Shown piece by piece: positions 1 through 11,980 of a stretch of 64,000 bases of DNA. The notes under the pieces were generated by a model. It worked only from the letters and a program-made list of their open reading frames with translations, did no database searches and was not told where the DNA came from. Both the position numbers and the translations under genes were made by a program. The first letter of the stretch is position 1. Every line of letters starts with the position of its first letter. Source of the stretch: Chamaelirium japonicum (lineage: Eukaryota > Streptophyta > Magnoliopsida > Liliales > Melanthiaceae); assembly GCA_947650365.1 (NCBI GenBank), contig OX393551.1:764001-828000 (forward strand), given 5' to 3'.

Positions 1-3000
1 AAGCAATCTATGAGAAACCCTATTCCGAAAGAAAGATCCGACGGTGGATAATGAACTAGAGTAGGTCTTCTTCTCTCTTCTCTCTTTATTTATCTCTCTG
101 TTCTCTTCTCTCTTCTTTTTAATCTTCTGTGGAGTTTTGGAATTTACATTCCTTCCTACTTCACACCTTTACCCGTGGTTAATGGACTGGACTAGGACTT
201 CTTCTCTCTTCTTTCTTTGTTTGTTCCCTCTTCTTCTCTCTCTGCTTTCTTCGTTTCTCTCTCTCTCTTCTATCTTCATTTTTCTCTTTGTTTTCTTGTG
301 ACTGGTCGGCTGGGCTCGACATGTTCGTGCTGATAATGTGTTTTGAGAAGAGAGAAGAGAATAAAAAGATAACCGAAGAGAGAAGAAGTACTGCTCTAAT
401 CCATTCTCCGTTCTCTTCTCTCTTCTCCCATGGATTAGGGTTTACTATAGATTGCTTAGGCCCTAAGTAAGCTTACACTATAAATAATATATTACCCCTT
501 TTGGATAGGGCACGTTTGACGGCTCTCTTTTTCTCCCATCTAACAACACGTTGTCGGATTTTTTCTGACTTCACACCTATACCCGTGGCCAATGGAATAA
601 AGCTGAACTTTTTCTCTCTTCTCTCTTTATTTATCTCTCTGATCTCTTCTCTCTTCTTCTATCTCTTATGTTTTTGTTTATCTCTCCGTTTTCTTATGAC
701 TGGTCGGTTGAGCTCGAAATGATCGTGCTGATAACGTGTTGTGAGATGAGTCAAAAAGAGAGCCGTCAAACGTGCCCTACCTTAAAGGGATCGTATAAAT
801 ATTGAGAAGTAGAGTTTTGGATTTTAGATTCTTTTTTACATCACACTTATACCCGTGGCCAATGCACTAGAGTAGGTCTTCTTCTCTCTTCTCTCTTCTC
901 ACATCATTTATCTCTCTGTTCTCTTCGTTCTTTTCTCTCTTCTGTCTTTGTTTCTCTCTGTTTTTTTGTGACTAGTCAGTTGGGGTTGACATGTTCATGC
1001 TGATAATATATTGTGAGAAGAGAGAAGAGAACAGAGAGATAAATGAAGAGAGAAGCGAACAGAGAGATAAACGAAGAAAGAAGAAGTCCTGCTCATATCC
1101 ATTTACCACGGGTATAGGTACGAAGTAAGAAGGAACCTAAATTCCAAAACTCCATTTCTCAATAACGTAATTAAATCTCTTTGTTCTCTTCTTTATCTCT
1201 CATATGGATTAGGGTTTCCTATAGATTGCTTAGGCCCTAAGTAATCTTACCTTTTAAATAATATACGACCCTCTAAGGGTTGGGAATGTTTGACGACTCT
1301 CTCTTTCGCCCATCTCACAACACATTATCAGCACGAACATGTCAAGCCCAGCTGACCAATCGTAAAAAAACAGAGAGAGAAATGAAGACAGAAGTGGAGT
1401 TTTGGAATATAGATTCCTTCTAACTTTACACATATACCTGTAGCCAATGGACTGAAGTAGGACTTCTTCTCTCTTCTATCTTTGTTTATTTCTTCGTTCT
1501 CTTCTATCTTCTCCAATGGATTTGGCTTTCTCATAGATTGCTTAGGCCCTAAGTAAGCTTACCCTATAAATAATATACGACCCCTTTAGGGTAGGGCACG
1601 TTTGATGACTTTATCTTTCTCCCATCTCACAGCACGTTATCAGCACGAAAATGTCGAGCCCATCCGACCAGTCGTAAGAAAATAGAGAGAGAAACGGAGA
1701 CAGAAGTAGAGTTTTGGAATTTAGATTCCTTCTTACTTCACACCTATACTCGTGGCCAATGGACTGGAGTAGGACTTCTTCTCTTTTCTCTCTTTATTTA
1801 CCTCTTTATTTTCTTCTCTCTACTTCTCTTTTTTTTGTGGAGTTTTGGAATTTAGATTCCTTCTTACTTTACACCTATACTTGTGGCCAATGGACTGGAG
1901 CAGGACTTCTTCTCTCTTCTCTCTTCTTTCTTTTCTCTTCTCTTTTTATCTCTCTCTTTTGTCTTCATTTATATCTCCGTTTTCTTGTAGTTAGTCGGTT
2001 GGGCTCGACATATTTGTGCTGATAACGTATTATGAGATAGAAGAAAGTGAGCACCATCAAACGTGCTCCACCCTAAAGGGGTTATATATTATTTATAGGG
2101 TATGCTTACTTAGGGCCTAAGAAATCTATGGGAAACCCTAATCCAAAGAAAAAGAGAGAAGAGAATAGTGAGATTTAATTATATTATTGAGAAGTGGAGT
2201 TTTAGAATTTAGATTCCTATTTACTTCATTCCTATACCCATGGCCAATGGACTGGAGTAGGTCTTCTTCTCTCTTCGATCTTCGTTTATATCTCCGTTCT
2301 CTTCTATCTCCTCTGTCTTCGTTTCTTTTTCCGTTTTCTTTCGACTGGTCAGTTGGGCTCGACATATTCGTACAGATAACATGTTATGAGATGGGAGAAA
2401 GGGAGAGCTATCAAATGTGACCCACCCTAAAAGGATCGTATATTATTTATAGGTTAAGCTTACTTAGGGCCTAAGCAATCTATAGGAAACCCTAATCTAT
2501 GGGAGAAGAGAGAAGAGAATATAGAGATTTAATTATATTATTAATAAGTGGAGTTTTTGACTTCTTCTCTATTCTCTCTTCTCACAACACGTTATCAGCA
2601 TGAACATGTCGAGCCCAGCCTACCAGTCATAAAAAAACGAAGAGAGAAACAAAGACAGAAGAGAGAGAAGAATAGAGAAGAGAACAGAGAGATAAATAAA
2701 GAGAGAAGAGAGAAAAGGCCCTACTCCAGTCCATTGGCCACGAGTATAGGTGCAAAATAAGTAAGAATCTAAATTGGAAAACTCCACTTCTCAATATTTA
2801 TACGACCCCTTTATGGTGGGCCATGTTTGACGGGTCTCTCTTTGTCCAATCTCACAACACGTTATCAACACGAATATATCAAGCCCAACCGACCTGTCCC
2901 AAGAAAACGGAGAGAGAAACAAAGACAGAAGTAGAGTTTTTGAATTTAGATTTCTTCTTACTTCACACCTATACCCATGGCCAATGGATTGGAGCAGGAC

Positions 3001-4734
3001 ATCTTCTCTCTTCTCTTTTCATTTATCTCTCTGTTCTATTCTCTTTTCTTTTCTCTCTTCTATAGAGTTTTCGATTGGAGTAGGACTTCTTCTCCATTCT
3101 ATCTTTATTTATCTCTCCGTTCTTTTCTCTCTTCTTTTCTCTTTTGTCTTTGTTTCTCTTTTCGTTTTCTTATGACTGGTCGGCTGGGATCGACATGTTC
3201 GCACTGATAACATGTTGTGAGATGGGAGAGAGAGAGAGCCGTCAAATATGCCCCACCCTAAAACGATCGTATAAATATTGCAAAGTGAAGTTTTAGAATT
3301 TAGATTCCTTCTTACTTCACAGCTATACCCATGGCCAATGGACTGGAGTATGACTTCTCTCTTCTCTTTTCGCTTATCTCTTTATTCTCTTTTCTCTTCT
3401 TCTCTCTTTTCTTTCTTTGTTTCTTTCTTTGTTTCCTTATGACTGGTCTGCTGGGCTCGACATGTTTGTGTTGATATCGTGTTATGAGAAGAGAGAAGAG
3501 AATGGAGAGATAAATAAAGAGAGAAGAGAGAAGAAGTCCAGCTCTATGTTATTTAACTAATATATGATTATGAAAAAAACAGAGAAAAAAACAAAGACAG
3601 AAGAGAGAGAAGACGAGAGAATAGAACGGAGAGATAAACGAAGAGAGAAGAAGTCCTGCTCTAGTCCATTGGCTACGGGTATAGGTGTAAAGTAAGAAGG
3701 AATCTATATTCTAAATCTCTACTTCTCAATATTTATACGACCTGTTTAGGGTGGGGCATGTTTGATGGCTCTCCTATTCTCCCATCTCACAACACTTACC
3801 ATATAAATAATGTATGACCCCTTTAGGGTGGGGCACGTTAGACGGCTCTTTCTTTCTCCCATCTCATAACATGTTATTAGCAGGAATATATCGAGCCCAA
3901 CCGACCAGTCATAAGAAACGGAGAGATAAATAAAGACGAAAGAGAGATAAGAGAATAAAGAGATAAACAAAGAGAGAAGAGAGATAAAGTCCTACTCCAG
4001 TCCATTAACCACGGGTATAGGTGTGAAGTAAGAAGGAATTTAAATTCCAAAACTCCACTTCTGTCTTCATTTCTTTTTTTGTTTTCTTGCGATTGATCGG
4101 CTGGGCTCAATAGGTTCATACTGATAATGTGTTATGCGATGGGAGAAAGAGAGAGCCGTCAAACAAGCCCCACTATAAAGGGGTCATATAAATATTAACA
4201 AGTAGAGTTTTGGAATTTGGATTCCTTCATACTTCACACCTATACCCATGGTCAATGGACTTGAGTGGGACTTCTTCTCTCTTCTCTCTTCGTTTATCTC
4301 TCTGTTCTCTTCTATCTTCTTCTTTCTTCTCTTTGTTTATCTCTCCGTTCTCTTCTCTCTTCTTTTCTCTCTTTTATCTTCGTTTCTCTCTCCGTTTTCT
4401 TGTGACTGGTCGGTTGGGCTCGATATGTTTATGCTGATAATGTGTTTTGAGATAGGAGAACGAGAGAGCCATCAAACATACCCCACCCTAAAGGGGTCGT
4501 ATATTATTTATAGGGTAAGCTAACTTAGGGCCTAAACAATCTATGAGAAAAAGAAACAAAGACAGAAGAGAGAAGAAAATGTAGAGAGAAACGAAGATAT
4601 AAGAGAGAGAAGAAGAGAAAAGAGAACGAAGAAATAAACGAAGAGAGAAGAGAGAAGAAGTCTTTCTTTACTCCATTCATCATGGATATAGGTGTGAAGT
4701 AAGAAAAAATCTAAATTCCAAAACTCCACTTCTC
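1..4734. repeat. Mixed-orientation array of short subunits
   Basis: Plus and minus subunits alternate every 200-500 bases. Promoter-bearing LTR pieces on plus: 429-548, 1203-1323, 1515-1634 and 3795-3871. On minus: 2028-2145, 2382-2505 and 4443-4545. At 3794/3795 an LTR 3' end (CACAACA) is joined directly to the TATA segment of another. Foldback switches lie near 340, 1016 and 3487. No gene seen. Confidence 0.7.
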
Positions 4735-5340
4735 AATAGTATCATCTCAACATTATTATGATTATCATAGTACTATTACTATAATAATTTATTTAATTAT
4801 TAAATAATTTAATAATTAGATAATTTAATAATTAAGTTTTTAGTAAAATAATTAATTAATTTAATTATTTAATTATCTAGTTATTTAATTATTTTTTTAA
4901 TATTAACAATATAAAGTAAACTAATTAAATAAATATTAAGAGAGAAGAGATATGAAATCCTGCCTAGTCCATTCACCACGGGTATAGGTATGAAGTAAGT
5001 AGGAATCTAAATTTCAAAACTCTAAAGAAAAGAGAAAAGAAGAGAAAAGAGAACAAAGAGATAAATAAAGAAAGAAAAAGTCATGCTCCAGTCCATTGGC
5101 CAAGGGTATAGGTGTGAAGTAAGAAGGAATCTAAATTTCAAAAACTCTAATTTGCAATAATTATTTTATTTAGATAATTAAAAAACTATTTATACTATAA
5201 TAATTATATTTAATTAATTATTTTACTAAAAACTTAATTATTAAATTATTTAAAATATTTAATAAATAAATAAATGGTTAATTTATTAAAAAAATTATTA
5301 TAACATTACTATGATAATCATAATAACATCGAGATGATAC
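4735..5340. repeat. Foldback: inverted AT-core ends around two GA subunits
   Basis: GTATCATCTCAACATTATTATG opens an AT-only stretch at 4735, and its inverted form (CATAATAACATCGAGATGATAC) closes the block at 5340. Between the arms lie two plus-oriented GA-leader/box subunits (about 4940-5150). The arms make an imperfect inverted repeat of about 200 bp each. Confidence 0.6.
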
Positions 5341-5735
5341 TATTGCGAAGTGGAGTTTTGGAATTTAGATTCTTTCTTACTTCACACCTATACCCGTGGC
5401 TAATGGACTGGAGCAGGACTTCTTCTCTTCTTTCTTTATTTATCTTTATGTTCTCTTCTCTCTTTTTCTCTCTCTTCTGTTTTTGTTTTTATCTCTGTTT
5501 TTTTTTTCTCTTCTTCTTTCTCTTTTGTGGAGTTTTAGAATTTAGATTCCTTCCTATATCTTACCTATACCCGTGGCTAATTGACTGGAGTAGGACTTCT
5601 TCTCTCTTTATTTATCTCTCCGTTCTTTTCTCTTTTCTTCTCTCTCTTCTGTGGAATTTTGCAATTTAGATTCCATCTTACTTCACACCTATACCCATGG
5701 CGAATGGACTGGAGCAGGACTTTGTTTCTCTTCTC
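5341..5735 (-). repeat. Three tandem minus-strand leader/box subunits
   Basis: Boxes GAGTTTT(G/A)GAATTTAGATTC start near 5350, 5529 and 5649 (the last variant). Each is followed by TATACCC, GACTGGAG and a CT-rich tract. The tracts have no purine-rich stop codons, which alone accounts for the open frame of 111 codons here. Confidence 0.65.
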
Positions 5736-5925
5736 TCTTAATATTTATTTAATTAGTTTATTTTATATTATTAATACTAAAAATATAAATAAATAACTAG
5801 TTAATTAAATTTTTAAATAAATTTAAATTATTTAAATATCTCTTATGTTATTTATTAAATTAAATTATTAATAATATGTTTAATAAATTTCATTTAATTT
5901 AAGCTTATCATATTTATGTCTCCAT
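5736..5925. repeat. AT-only stretch
   Basis: Almost pure A/T made of TTAAT and ATTTAA motifs. It includes ATAAATAACTAGTTAATTAAA, recognisable as an internal part of the AT core. No gene or promoter seen. Confidence 0.55.
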
Positions 5926-7180
5926 TCTCTTCTTTCTTTCTTCCATCTCACAATACGTTATCAGCATAAACATGTCGAGCCCAGCTGACCAGTCGTAAGA
6001 AAACGGAGAGAGAAACGAAGACAGAAGTGAACTTTTGAAATTTAGATTCCTTCTTACTTCACACCTATACCCGTAGTCAATGGAATAGAATAGGTGTCCT
6101 TCTCTCTTCTATCTTTGTTTATCTCTCCGTTCTTTTCTTTTTTATTCTCTCTTTTCTGTCTTCGTTTCTCTCTTCCTTCTCTCTTTTTTCTTCTTCTCTC
6201 TCTTCTGTGGAGTTTTGGAATTTAGATTCCTTCTTAATTCATACCTATATCCGTGTGAAGTATAGGTGTAAAGTAAAAAGGAATCTAAATTCTAAAACTC
6301 TACTTCTATCTTCATTTCTTTCTCTGTTTTCTTATGACTAATCGGTTGGGCTCGATTTGTTCGTGCTGATAACGTGTTGTGAGATGTAAGAAAGAGAGAG
6401 TCGTCAAACGTGTGCTACCATAAAAGGGTCATATAAATACTAAGAAGTGGAGTTTTGGAATTTAGATTCCTTCTTACTTCTTTCTTCGCTTTTCTTCTCT
6501 CATCTCAGAATACATTATCAGCATGAACATGTTGAGCCCAGCCAACCAGTCACAAGAAAATAGAAAGAGAAATAAAGATAGAAGAGAGAGAACAAGAGAG
6601 AAGAGAACAGAGAGATAAACAAAGATAGAAGAGAGAAGAAGTTTTGTTCGAGTCCATTCGCCACGGATTTAGGTATGAAGTAAAAATGAATATAAATTCT
6701 AAAATTCTACTTCTGTCTTTGTTTCTCTTCCCGTTTTCTTTTGATTGGTCGACTCGGCTCAACATGTTCGTGCTAATAACGTATTGTGAGATGGGAGAAA
6801 GAGAGAGCCGTCAAATATGCCCCACTCTACAGGGGTCATATATTATTTATAGGATAGGCCTAAGCAATCTATGGGAAACCCTAATCCATGAGAGAGATCC
6901 GACGGTGGACAGCTATCCTTCTTACTTCACACTTATACCCATGGCGAATGGACTGGAGCAGGACTTCTTCTCTCTTCTATCTATGTTTATCTCTCCGTTC
7001 TCTTATGTTTTCTTCTCTCTTTTCTATCTTCGTTTATCTCTCCATTCTCTTCTCTCTTCTTCTCTCTCTTCTGTCTTTGTTTCTCTCTTTGTTTTCTTAT
7101 GACTGGTCGGTTGGGCTCGATATGTTCGTGCTAATAACGTGTTGTGAGGTGGGAGAAAGCGAGAAGAGAATAGAGAGATA
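5926..7180. repeat. Mixed-orientation subunits
   Basis: Plus leader at 5930-6030 switches at 6020-6038 (GACAGAAGTGAAC) to a minus box. Further minus units follow, with a plus GA run at 6540-6700. One promoter-bearing LTR piece is on minus at 6783-6916; it keeps the GATCCGACGGTGGA segment, so it extends further into the LTR than most. Confidence 0.6.
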
Positions 7181-7828
7181 AACACAAAGAGAATTATTAA
7201 ATATTAAATTATCTTACAACACGTCATCAATATGAATATATTGAAGAAAGAAGAGAAAAGAGAGAATAGGGAAGAGAGAAGAAGTCCTGCAATTTATTAA
7301 TCAGAATTTAAATATCTCTTATAAATAATATTCATACCTAATCAATATTTATATCTCTTCTACCTACAATCAATGAAATATAGGTCTTTTTTCTTCTACT
7401 TCTCTTCATTCACCTCAACGTTATAATTAGTTAAATAATCATATATCATAATAATGCTACAATAATTTTTTTAATTAAGTTAATCATTAAATTAAAACAA
7501 AGAGAGAAGATAATTTAATATGATAATCATAATAACGTTGAAACGATACTATTGAGAAGTGGAGTTTTGGAATTTAGATTCCTTCTTACTTCCCACCTAT
7601 ACCCAAGGCCAATGGACTGGAGTAAGACTTCTTCTCTCTTCGTTTATCTCTCCGTTCTCTTCTCTATTCTTCTATCTCTTCTGTCTTCGTTTCTCTCTTC
7701 GTTTTCTTATGACTGGTCGGCTGGGCTCGATATGTTCGTGCTGAAACACATTGTGAGATGGAAGATTGCTTATTTATTTTATTTATAGACTAGAGCAGGA
7801 CTTTTCTTCTCTTCTCTCTTTATTTATA
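7181..7828. repeat. AT-rich debris and one minus subunit
   Basis: 7181-7560 mixes AT-only sequence with short scraps of leader and primer site. GATAATCATAATAACGTTGA leads into a clean minus box at 7560. The CT tract ends in CTCGATATGTTCGTGCTGA at about 7743 and then degrades. No gene seen. Confidence 0.5.
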
Positions 7829-8565
7829 ATTTAATTAAAAAAGAATAACCTCAACGTTATTAAGATTATCATAGTAATGTTACTATAATTTTTTTAATTA
7901 AATTATTTATTTATTAAATAATTTAATAATTTAAATAATTTAAATATTAAGTATTTAGTAAAATAAATAATTTATTTAATATTGAATAGATGATTAATTT
8001 AACTAATATACGAAGAAATATTATAGAAACCCTATTTATTAAATTATCATAGTTTAATTTTTTTAAATTATAGTAATATTACTATAATAATCATTATTTC
8101 TTTAATTAGTTATTTAAATCATCTCAACGTTATTATGATTATAAAAAAATATTTTTTTTAATAAAAATATTTATTTGTTTAATTAAATAATCTATTTAAT
8201 ATATTTCTTCACTAAATAATATTTTAAATAAAGATAAATAATAATTAAAGAAATAATTAATAAAATAAATTAATAAATTAATTATATAATTAAATAATTA
8301 TTTCTTTATTTAATAATTTAAATAATTAAATAGTTGCTTAATTGAATTATTTAATAATATAATAATAATAAATAAAATAAAATAATAAATTTAATTAAAT
8401 AACTAGATAATTCAATAATTGAGTAAATTAATTATTTTACTAAAAACTTATTTATTTAAATTATTAAATTAGTTTAAATATTTAATAATTAAATAAATGA
8501 TTAATTTAATTAAAAAAATTATAGTAACATTACTATGATAATCATAATAATGTAGATATGACTGG
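7829..8565. repeat. AT core arranged as an inverted repeat
   Basis: CCTCAACGTTATTAAGATT near 7850 and its inverse near 8535-8560 (ATCATAATAATGTAGAT) mark the same core end at both sides, so this about 0.7-kb AT-only stretch folds back on itself. Its right half (8222-8460) matches 9602-9830. Confidence 0.6.
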
Positions 8566-8960
8566 TCAGTCCTAATTATTTATAAAGTAATCTTACTTAG
8601 GGCCTAAGCAATCTATAGGAAACCCTAATCAATGGGAAAGATCCGACGGTGGATAGTGATCCGATAATTAAAGAGAGAAGAAGAGAGAAGAGAGAAGACG
8701 TCCTGCTCCAGTCCATTCACCACGGGTATAGGTGTGAAGTAAGAAGGATGACTGTCCACCGTCGGATCTCTCCCATGGATTAGGGTTTCCCATAGATTGT
8801 TTAGGTCCTAAGTAAGCTTACCCTATAAATAATATATTATCGTTTTAGAGTGGGGCATGTTTGATGACTCTCTCTTTCTTCCACATCATAACATGTTATC
8901 AGCATGAGCATGTCGAGCCCAGCCGACCAGTCACAAGAAAATGAAGAGAGAAATGAAGAC
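8222..8960 (+). repeat. 1.4-kb duplication, copy 1 (shared part)
   Basis: It shares with 9602-10350, in the same order: an AT core segment, a minus LTR piece (8573-8670), the phrase CCGATAATTA, a GA leader/box, and a plus LTR piece (8747-8893). Spacing between copies is about 1.38-1.41 kb. The minus and plus LTR pieces face each other around about 75 bases of leader. Confidence 0.6.
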
Positions 8961-9601
8961 AAAAGAGCAAAAAGAAGAGATAAGAGAACTGAGACATAAA
9001 TGAAGAGAGAAGAGAGAAGAAGTCCTGCTCCAGTTCATTAGCCACGGGTATAGGTGTGAAGTAAGAAAGAATCTAAATTCCAAAACTCCTCAGAAGAGAG
9101 AGAAGAGAACAGAGAGATAAATGAAGAGAGGAAATAGAAGAAGTCTTACTCCAGTCCATTGGTCACAGATATAGGAGTGAAGTAAGAAGAAATCGAATTA
9201 GGGTTGGGCATGTTTGACGGATCTCTCTTTCTCCCATCTCACTGTATGTTATCAGTACGAACATATCGAGCCCAGCTAACCAGTCACAAGAAAACAGAGA
9301 GAGAAACAAAAAGAGAAGAGAGAAGAAGCCCTACTCTAGTCCATTAGCCACGGGTATAGGTGTGAAGTAGTATGAAGTAGTGTGAAGTAAGAAGGAATCT
9401 AAATTCCAAAACTCAACTTCTCAATAAATAATATAGGACCCCTTTAGGGTGGGGCACATTTGACGGCTCTCTCTTTTCTAAGCATGAACCTAAAATAATC
9501 AATGTTATTATAAATTTTCTTTAGGGTGGGGCACTATTATTTATCTCTACGTTCTCTCACTCCGTTTAAATAAATAACTAATTATTTAATTTTTTAAAAA
9601 T
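8961..9601 (+). repeat. Plus-oriented leader/box subunits
   Basis: Three GA leader/box units in a row, with short LTR 3' parts at about 9200-9255 and 9423-9480. The latter runs into AAGCATGAACC and then AT-rich sequence. A near-duplicate GTGTGAAGTAGTATGAAGTAG occurs at about 9360. Confidence 0.6.
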
Positions 9602-10350
9602 AAAATAATAATTAAAGAAATAACTAATAAAATAAATTAATAAATTAATTATATAATTAAATTATTATTTATTTATTAAATAATTTAAATAATTAAATAA
9701 TTAAATAGTTACCTAATTTAATTATTTAATAATTAAATAATAATAAATAAATTAAATAAGAAATTTAATTAAATAATTAGATATTTAAATTATTAAATAA
9801 ATTAATTATTTTACTAAAAACTAAATTATTTAATTATTTAATAATTAAATAAAATTTTAATTTAATTTAAAAAATTATAGTAACATTAATATGATAATTA
9901 TAATAACGTTGAGATGATACTATTGAGAAGTGGAGTTTTTGAATTTAGATTTCTTCTTACTTCAGACCTATACCTGTGGCCAATGGACTAGAGCAGAACT
10001 TCTTCTTACTTAGGGCTTATGTAATCTATGCGAAACCCTAATCTATGGGAGAGATCCGATAGTGGACAACTATCCGATAATTAGATAGAGAAGAAGAGAA
10101 AAGAAGTCCAGCTCCAGTCCATTCACCACGGGTATAGGTGTGAAGTAAGAAGGATAGTTGTCCACCGTCAGATCTCTCCCATAGATTAGGGTTTCCTATA
10201 GATTGCTTAGGTCCTAAGTAAGTTTACCCTAAAAATAATATATTATCCCTTTAGGGTGGAGCACGTTTGATGGCTCTTTCTTTCTCTCATCTTACAACAC
10301 GTTATCAGCATGAACATATCGAGCCCAGCCGACCAGTCACATGAAAATAG
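9602..10350 (+). repeat. 1.4-kb duplication, copy 2 (shared part)
   Basis: It is the second copy, with LTR pieces at 10006-10080 (minus) and 10154-10299 (plus). A minus box (9930-10005) lies between the core and the minus LTR piece, absent at that place in copy 1, so each copy has changed since duplication. Confidence 0.6.
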
Positions 10351-11057
10351 AGAGTGAAACAAAGACAAAAGAGGGAAAGAAGAAGAGGGAGAGAAGAAGA
10401 GAGAAGAGAACGGAGAAATAGATGAAAAGGAAAGAGAAAAAAAGTCCTATTCTAGTTTATTGGCATGACTAAAAAGAGATTAAACATAGAGCAGGACTAA
10501 AAATAATATTAGTTAAATAATATCTCCTATTTAGCATGAATATGTCAAGCCCAGCAGACCGTCACAAAGAAAACAGAGAGAGAAACGAAGACAGAAAAGA
10601 AAGAAGAGAACAGAGAGACAAACGAAGAGAAAATAGAGAAGAAGGTCTACTCCAATCCATTCGCCACGGGTATAGGTGGGAATTAAGAAGGAATCTAAAT
10701 TCCAAAACTCTATTTCTCAATAATATAATTAAATCTTTCCGTTCTTTTCTCTCTTCTTCTCTCTCTTTTGTCGTCTCTTCTCTCTTTGTTTTCTTGCGAC
10801 TGGTCAGCTGGGCTGGATATGTTAGTACAGATAACGTGTTATGAGGTGGGAGAAAGAAAGAAAAGAACAGAGAGATAAACAAGGAGACAAACGAAAAGAA
10901 GTCCTGCTTATGCCCTAAGTAATCTCCCAGGGATTTCTTAGGCCCAAAGTAATCTTACCTAATAAATAATATACCTATGGTCTCTCCAGTCTATTGGCCA
11001 TGGGTATAGGTGTGAAGTAAGAAGGAATATAAATTCTAAAACTCTACTTTTTAATAT
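10351..11057. repeat. Mixed subunits before the first 10-kb block
   Basis: Plus leaders at 10351-10450 and 10530-10720, a minus CT tract at 10740-10860, then degenerate joins including GCCCTAAGTAATCTCCCAGG. No promoter core is complete here. No gene seen. Confidence 0.5.
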
Positions 11058-11749
11058 TTATACGACCCCTTTAGGGTAGGGCATATTTGATAGCTCTCTC
11101 TTTCTCTCATCTTACAACACGTTATCAATACGAACATGTCGAGTCGAGCCGAGCAGTCATAAGAAAACAGAGAGAGAAACGAAGACAGAAGTGGAGTTTT
11201 GGAATTTATATTCTTTCTTTCTTTACACCTATACCCTGGCCAATGGACCAAAGTAGGACTTTTTCTCTCTTTTCTCTTTGTTTATCTCTCCGTTCTCTTC
11301 TTCTCTTTCTTCTATCTTTGTTTCTTTCTCCGTTTTCTTATGACTGGTCGGCTAGACTCGATATGTTCGTGCTGATAACGTGTTGTGAGATTAAATAAGT
11401 ATAATAAATAAAGAGTTGGTCGAGATCTGATGGGTCGTATAAATATTGAGAAGTGGAGTTTTGGAATTTAGCTTCCTTCTTACTTCATAACTATACCCGT
11501 GGCCAATGGACTAGAGTAGGAGTTCTTCTCTCTTCTCTCTTTGTTTATCTCTCCGTTCTCTTTTCTCTTCTTTAAAGATTATATGACCCCTTTAGGGTGG
11601 GGCATGTTTGATAGCTTTCTCTTTCTTCCATCTCAAAACACATTATCAGTACGAACATATCGAAGAGAGAAGAGAGAAGAAGTTCTGTAATTAATTAAAT
11701 ATTTATTTAATTAGATTCCATAGGGCTTGACATGTTCGTGCTGATAATG
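11058..11749. repeat. Block A1, first section
   Basis: Plus LTR 3' part and leader (with the diagnostic variant CGAGTCGAGCCGAGC), a switch at 11184-11202 to a minus box and CT tract, then ATTAAATAAGTATAATAAATAA and GATCTGATGGGTCGTATAAA, a segment shared only with 39033-39085 and, in part, 28223-28287. Confidence 0.65.
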
Positions 11750-11980
11750 TATTGTGAGATGTGAGAAAAAGAGAGCCGTCAAACGTATTCAACCCTAAAA
11801 GGATCGTATTTTATTTATAGGGTTATCTTACTTAGGGCCTAAGCAATCTATGGGAAACCCTAATCCATTAGAGAGATCCGATGGTGGGCAGCCATCCGAT
11901 CGAACGATCTTATAACAGTTGTAATGTTTTAATTTTTTTTTTTAAAAAAATATTAGTTATTTTTAAAGCAAAAAATTTGT
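11750..11980 (-). mobile_element. LTR copy, minus strand, outer end missing
   Basis: It reads ATTGTGAGAT at the left (the LTR 3' end inverted), then TATA, dyad and telobox inverted, then the GATCGAACGATC dyad and ATAACAGTTGTAATG. The sequence changes near 11980 into the AT core of an inverted neighbour, so the purine-tract end is absent. With 12374-12613 it makes a head-to-head LTR pair. The copy in the second block is 39392-39612. Confidence 0.65.

Noticed and set aside
10440-10540. Possible unique sequence between arrays
   Set aside because: Pieces such as AGAGCAGGACT and ATTAGTTAAATAATAT are scraps of box and AT core. It is degenerate repeat, not a unique gene.
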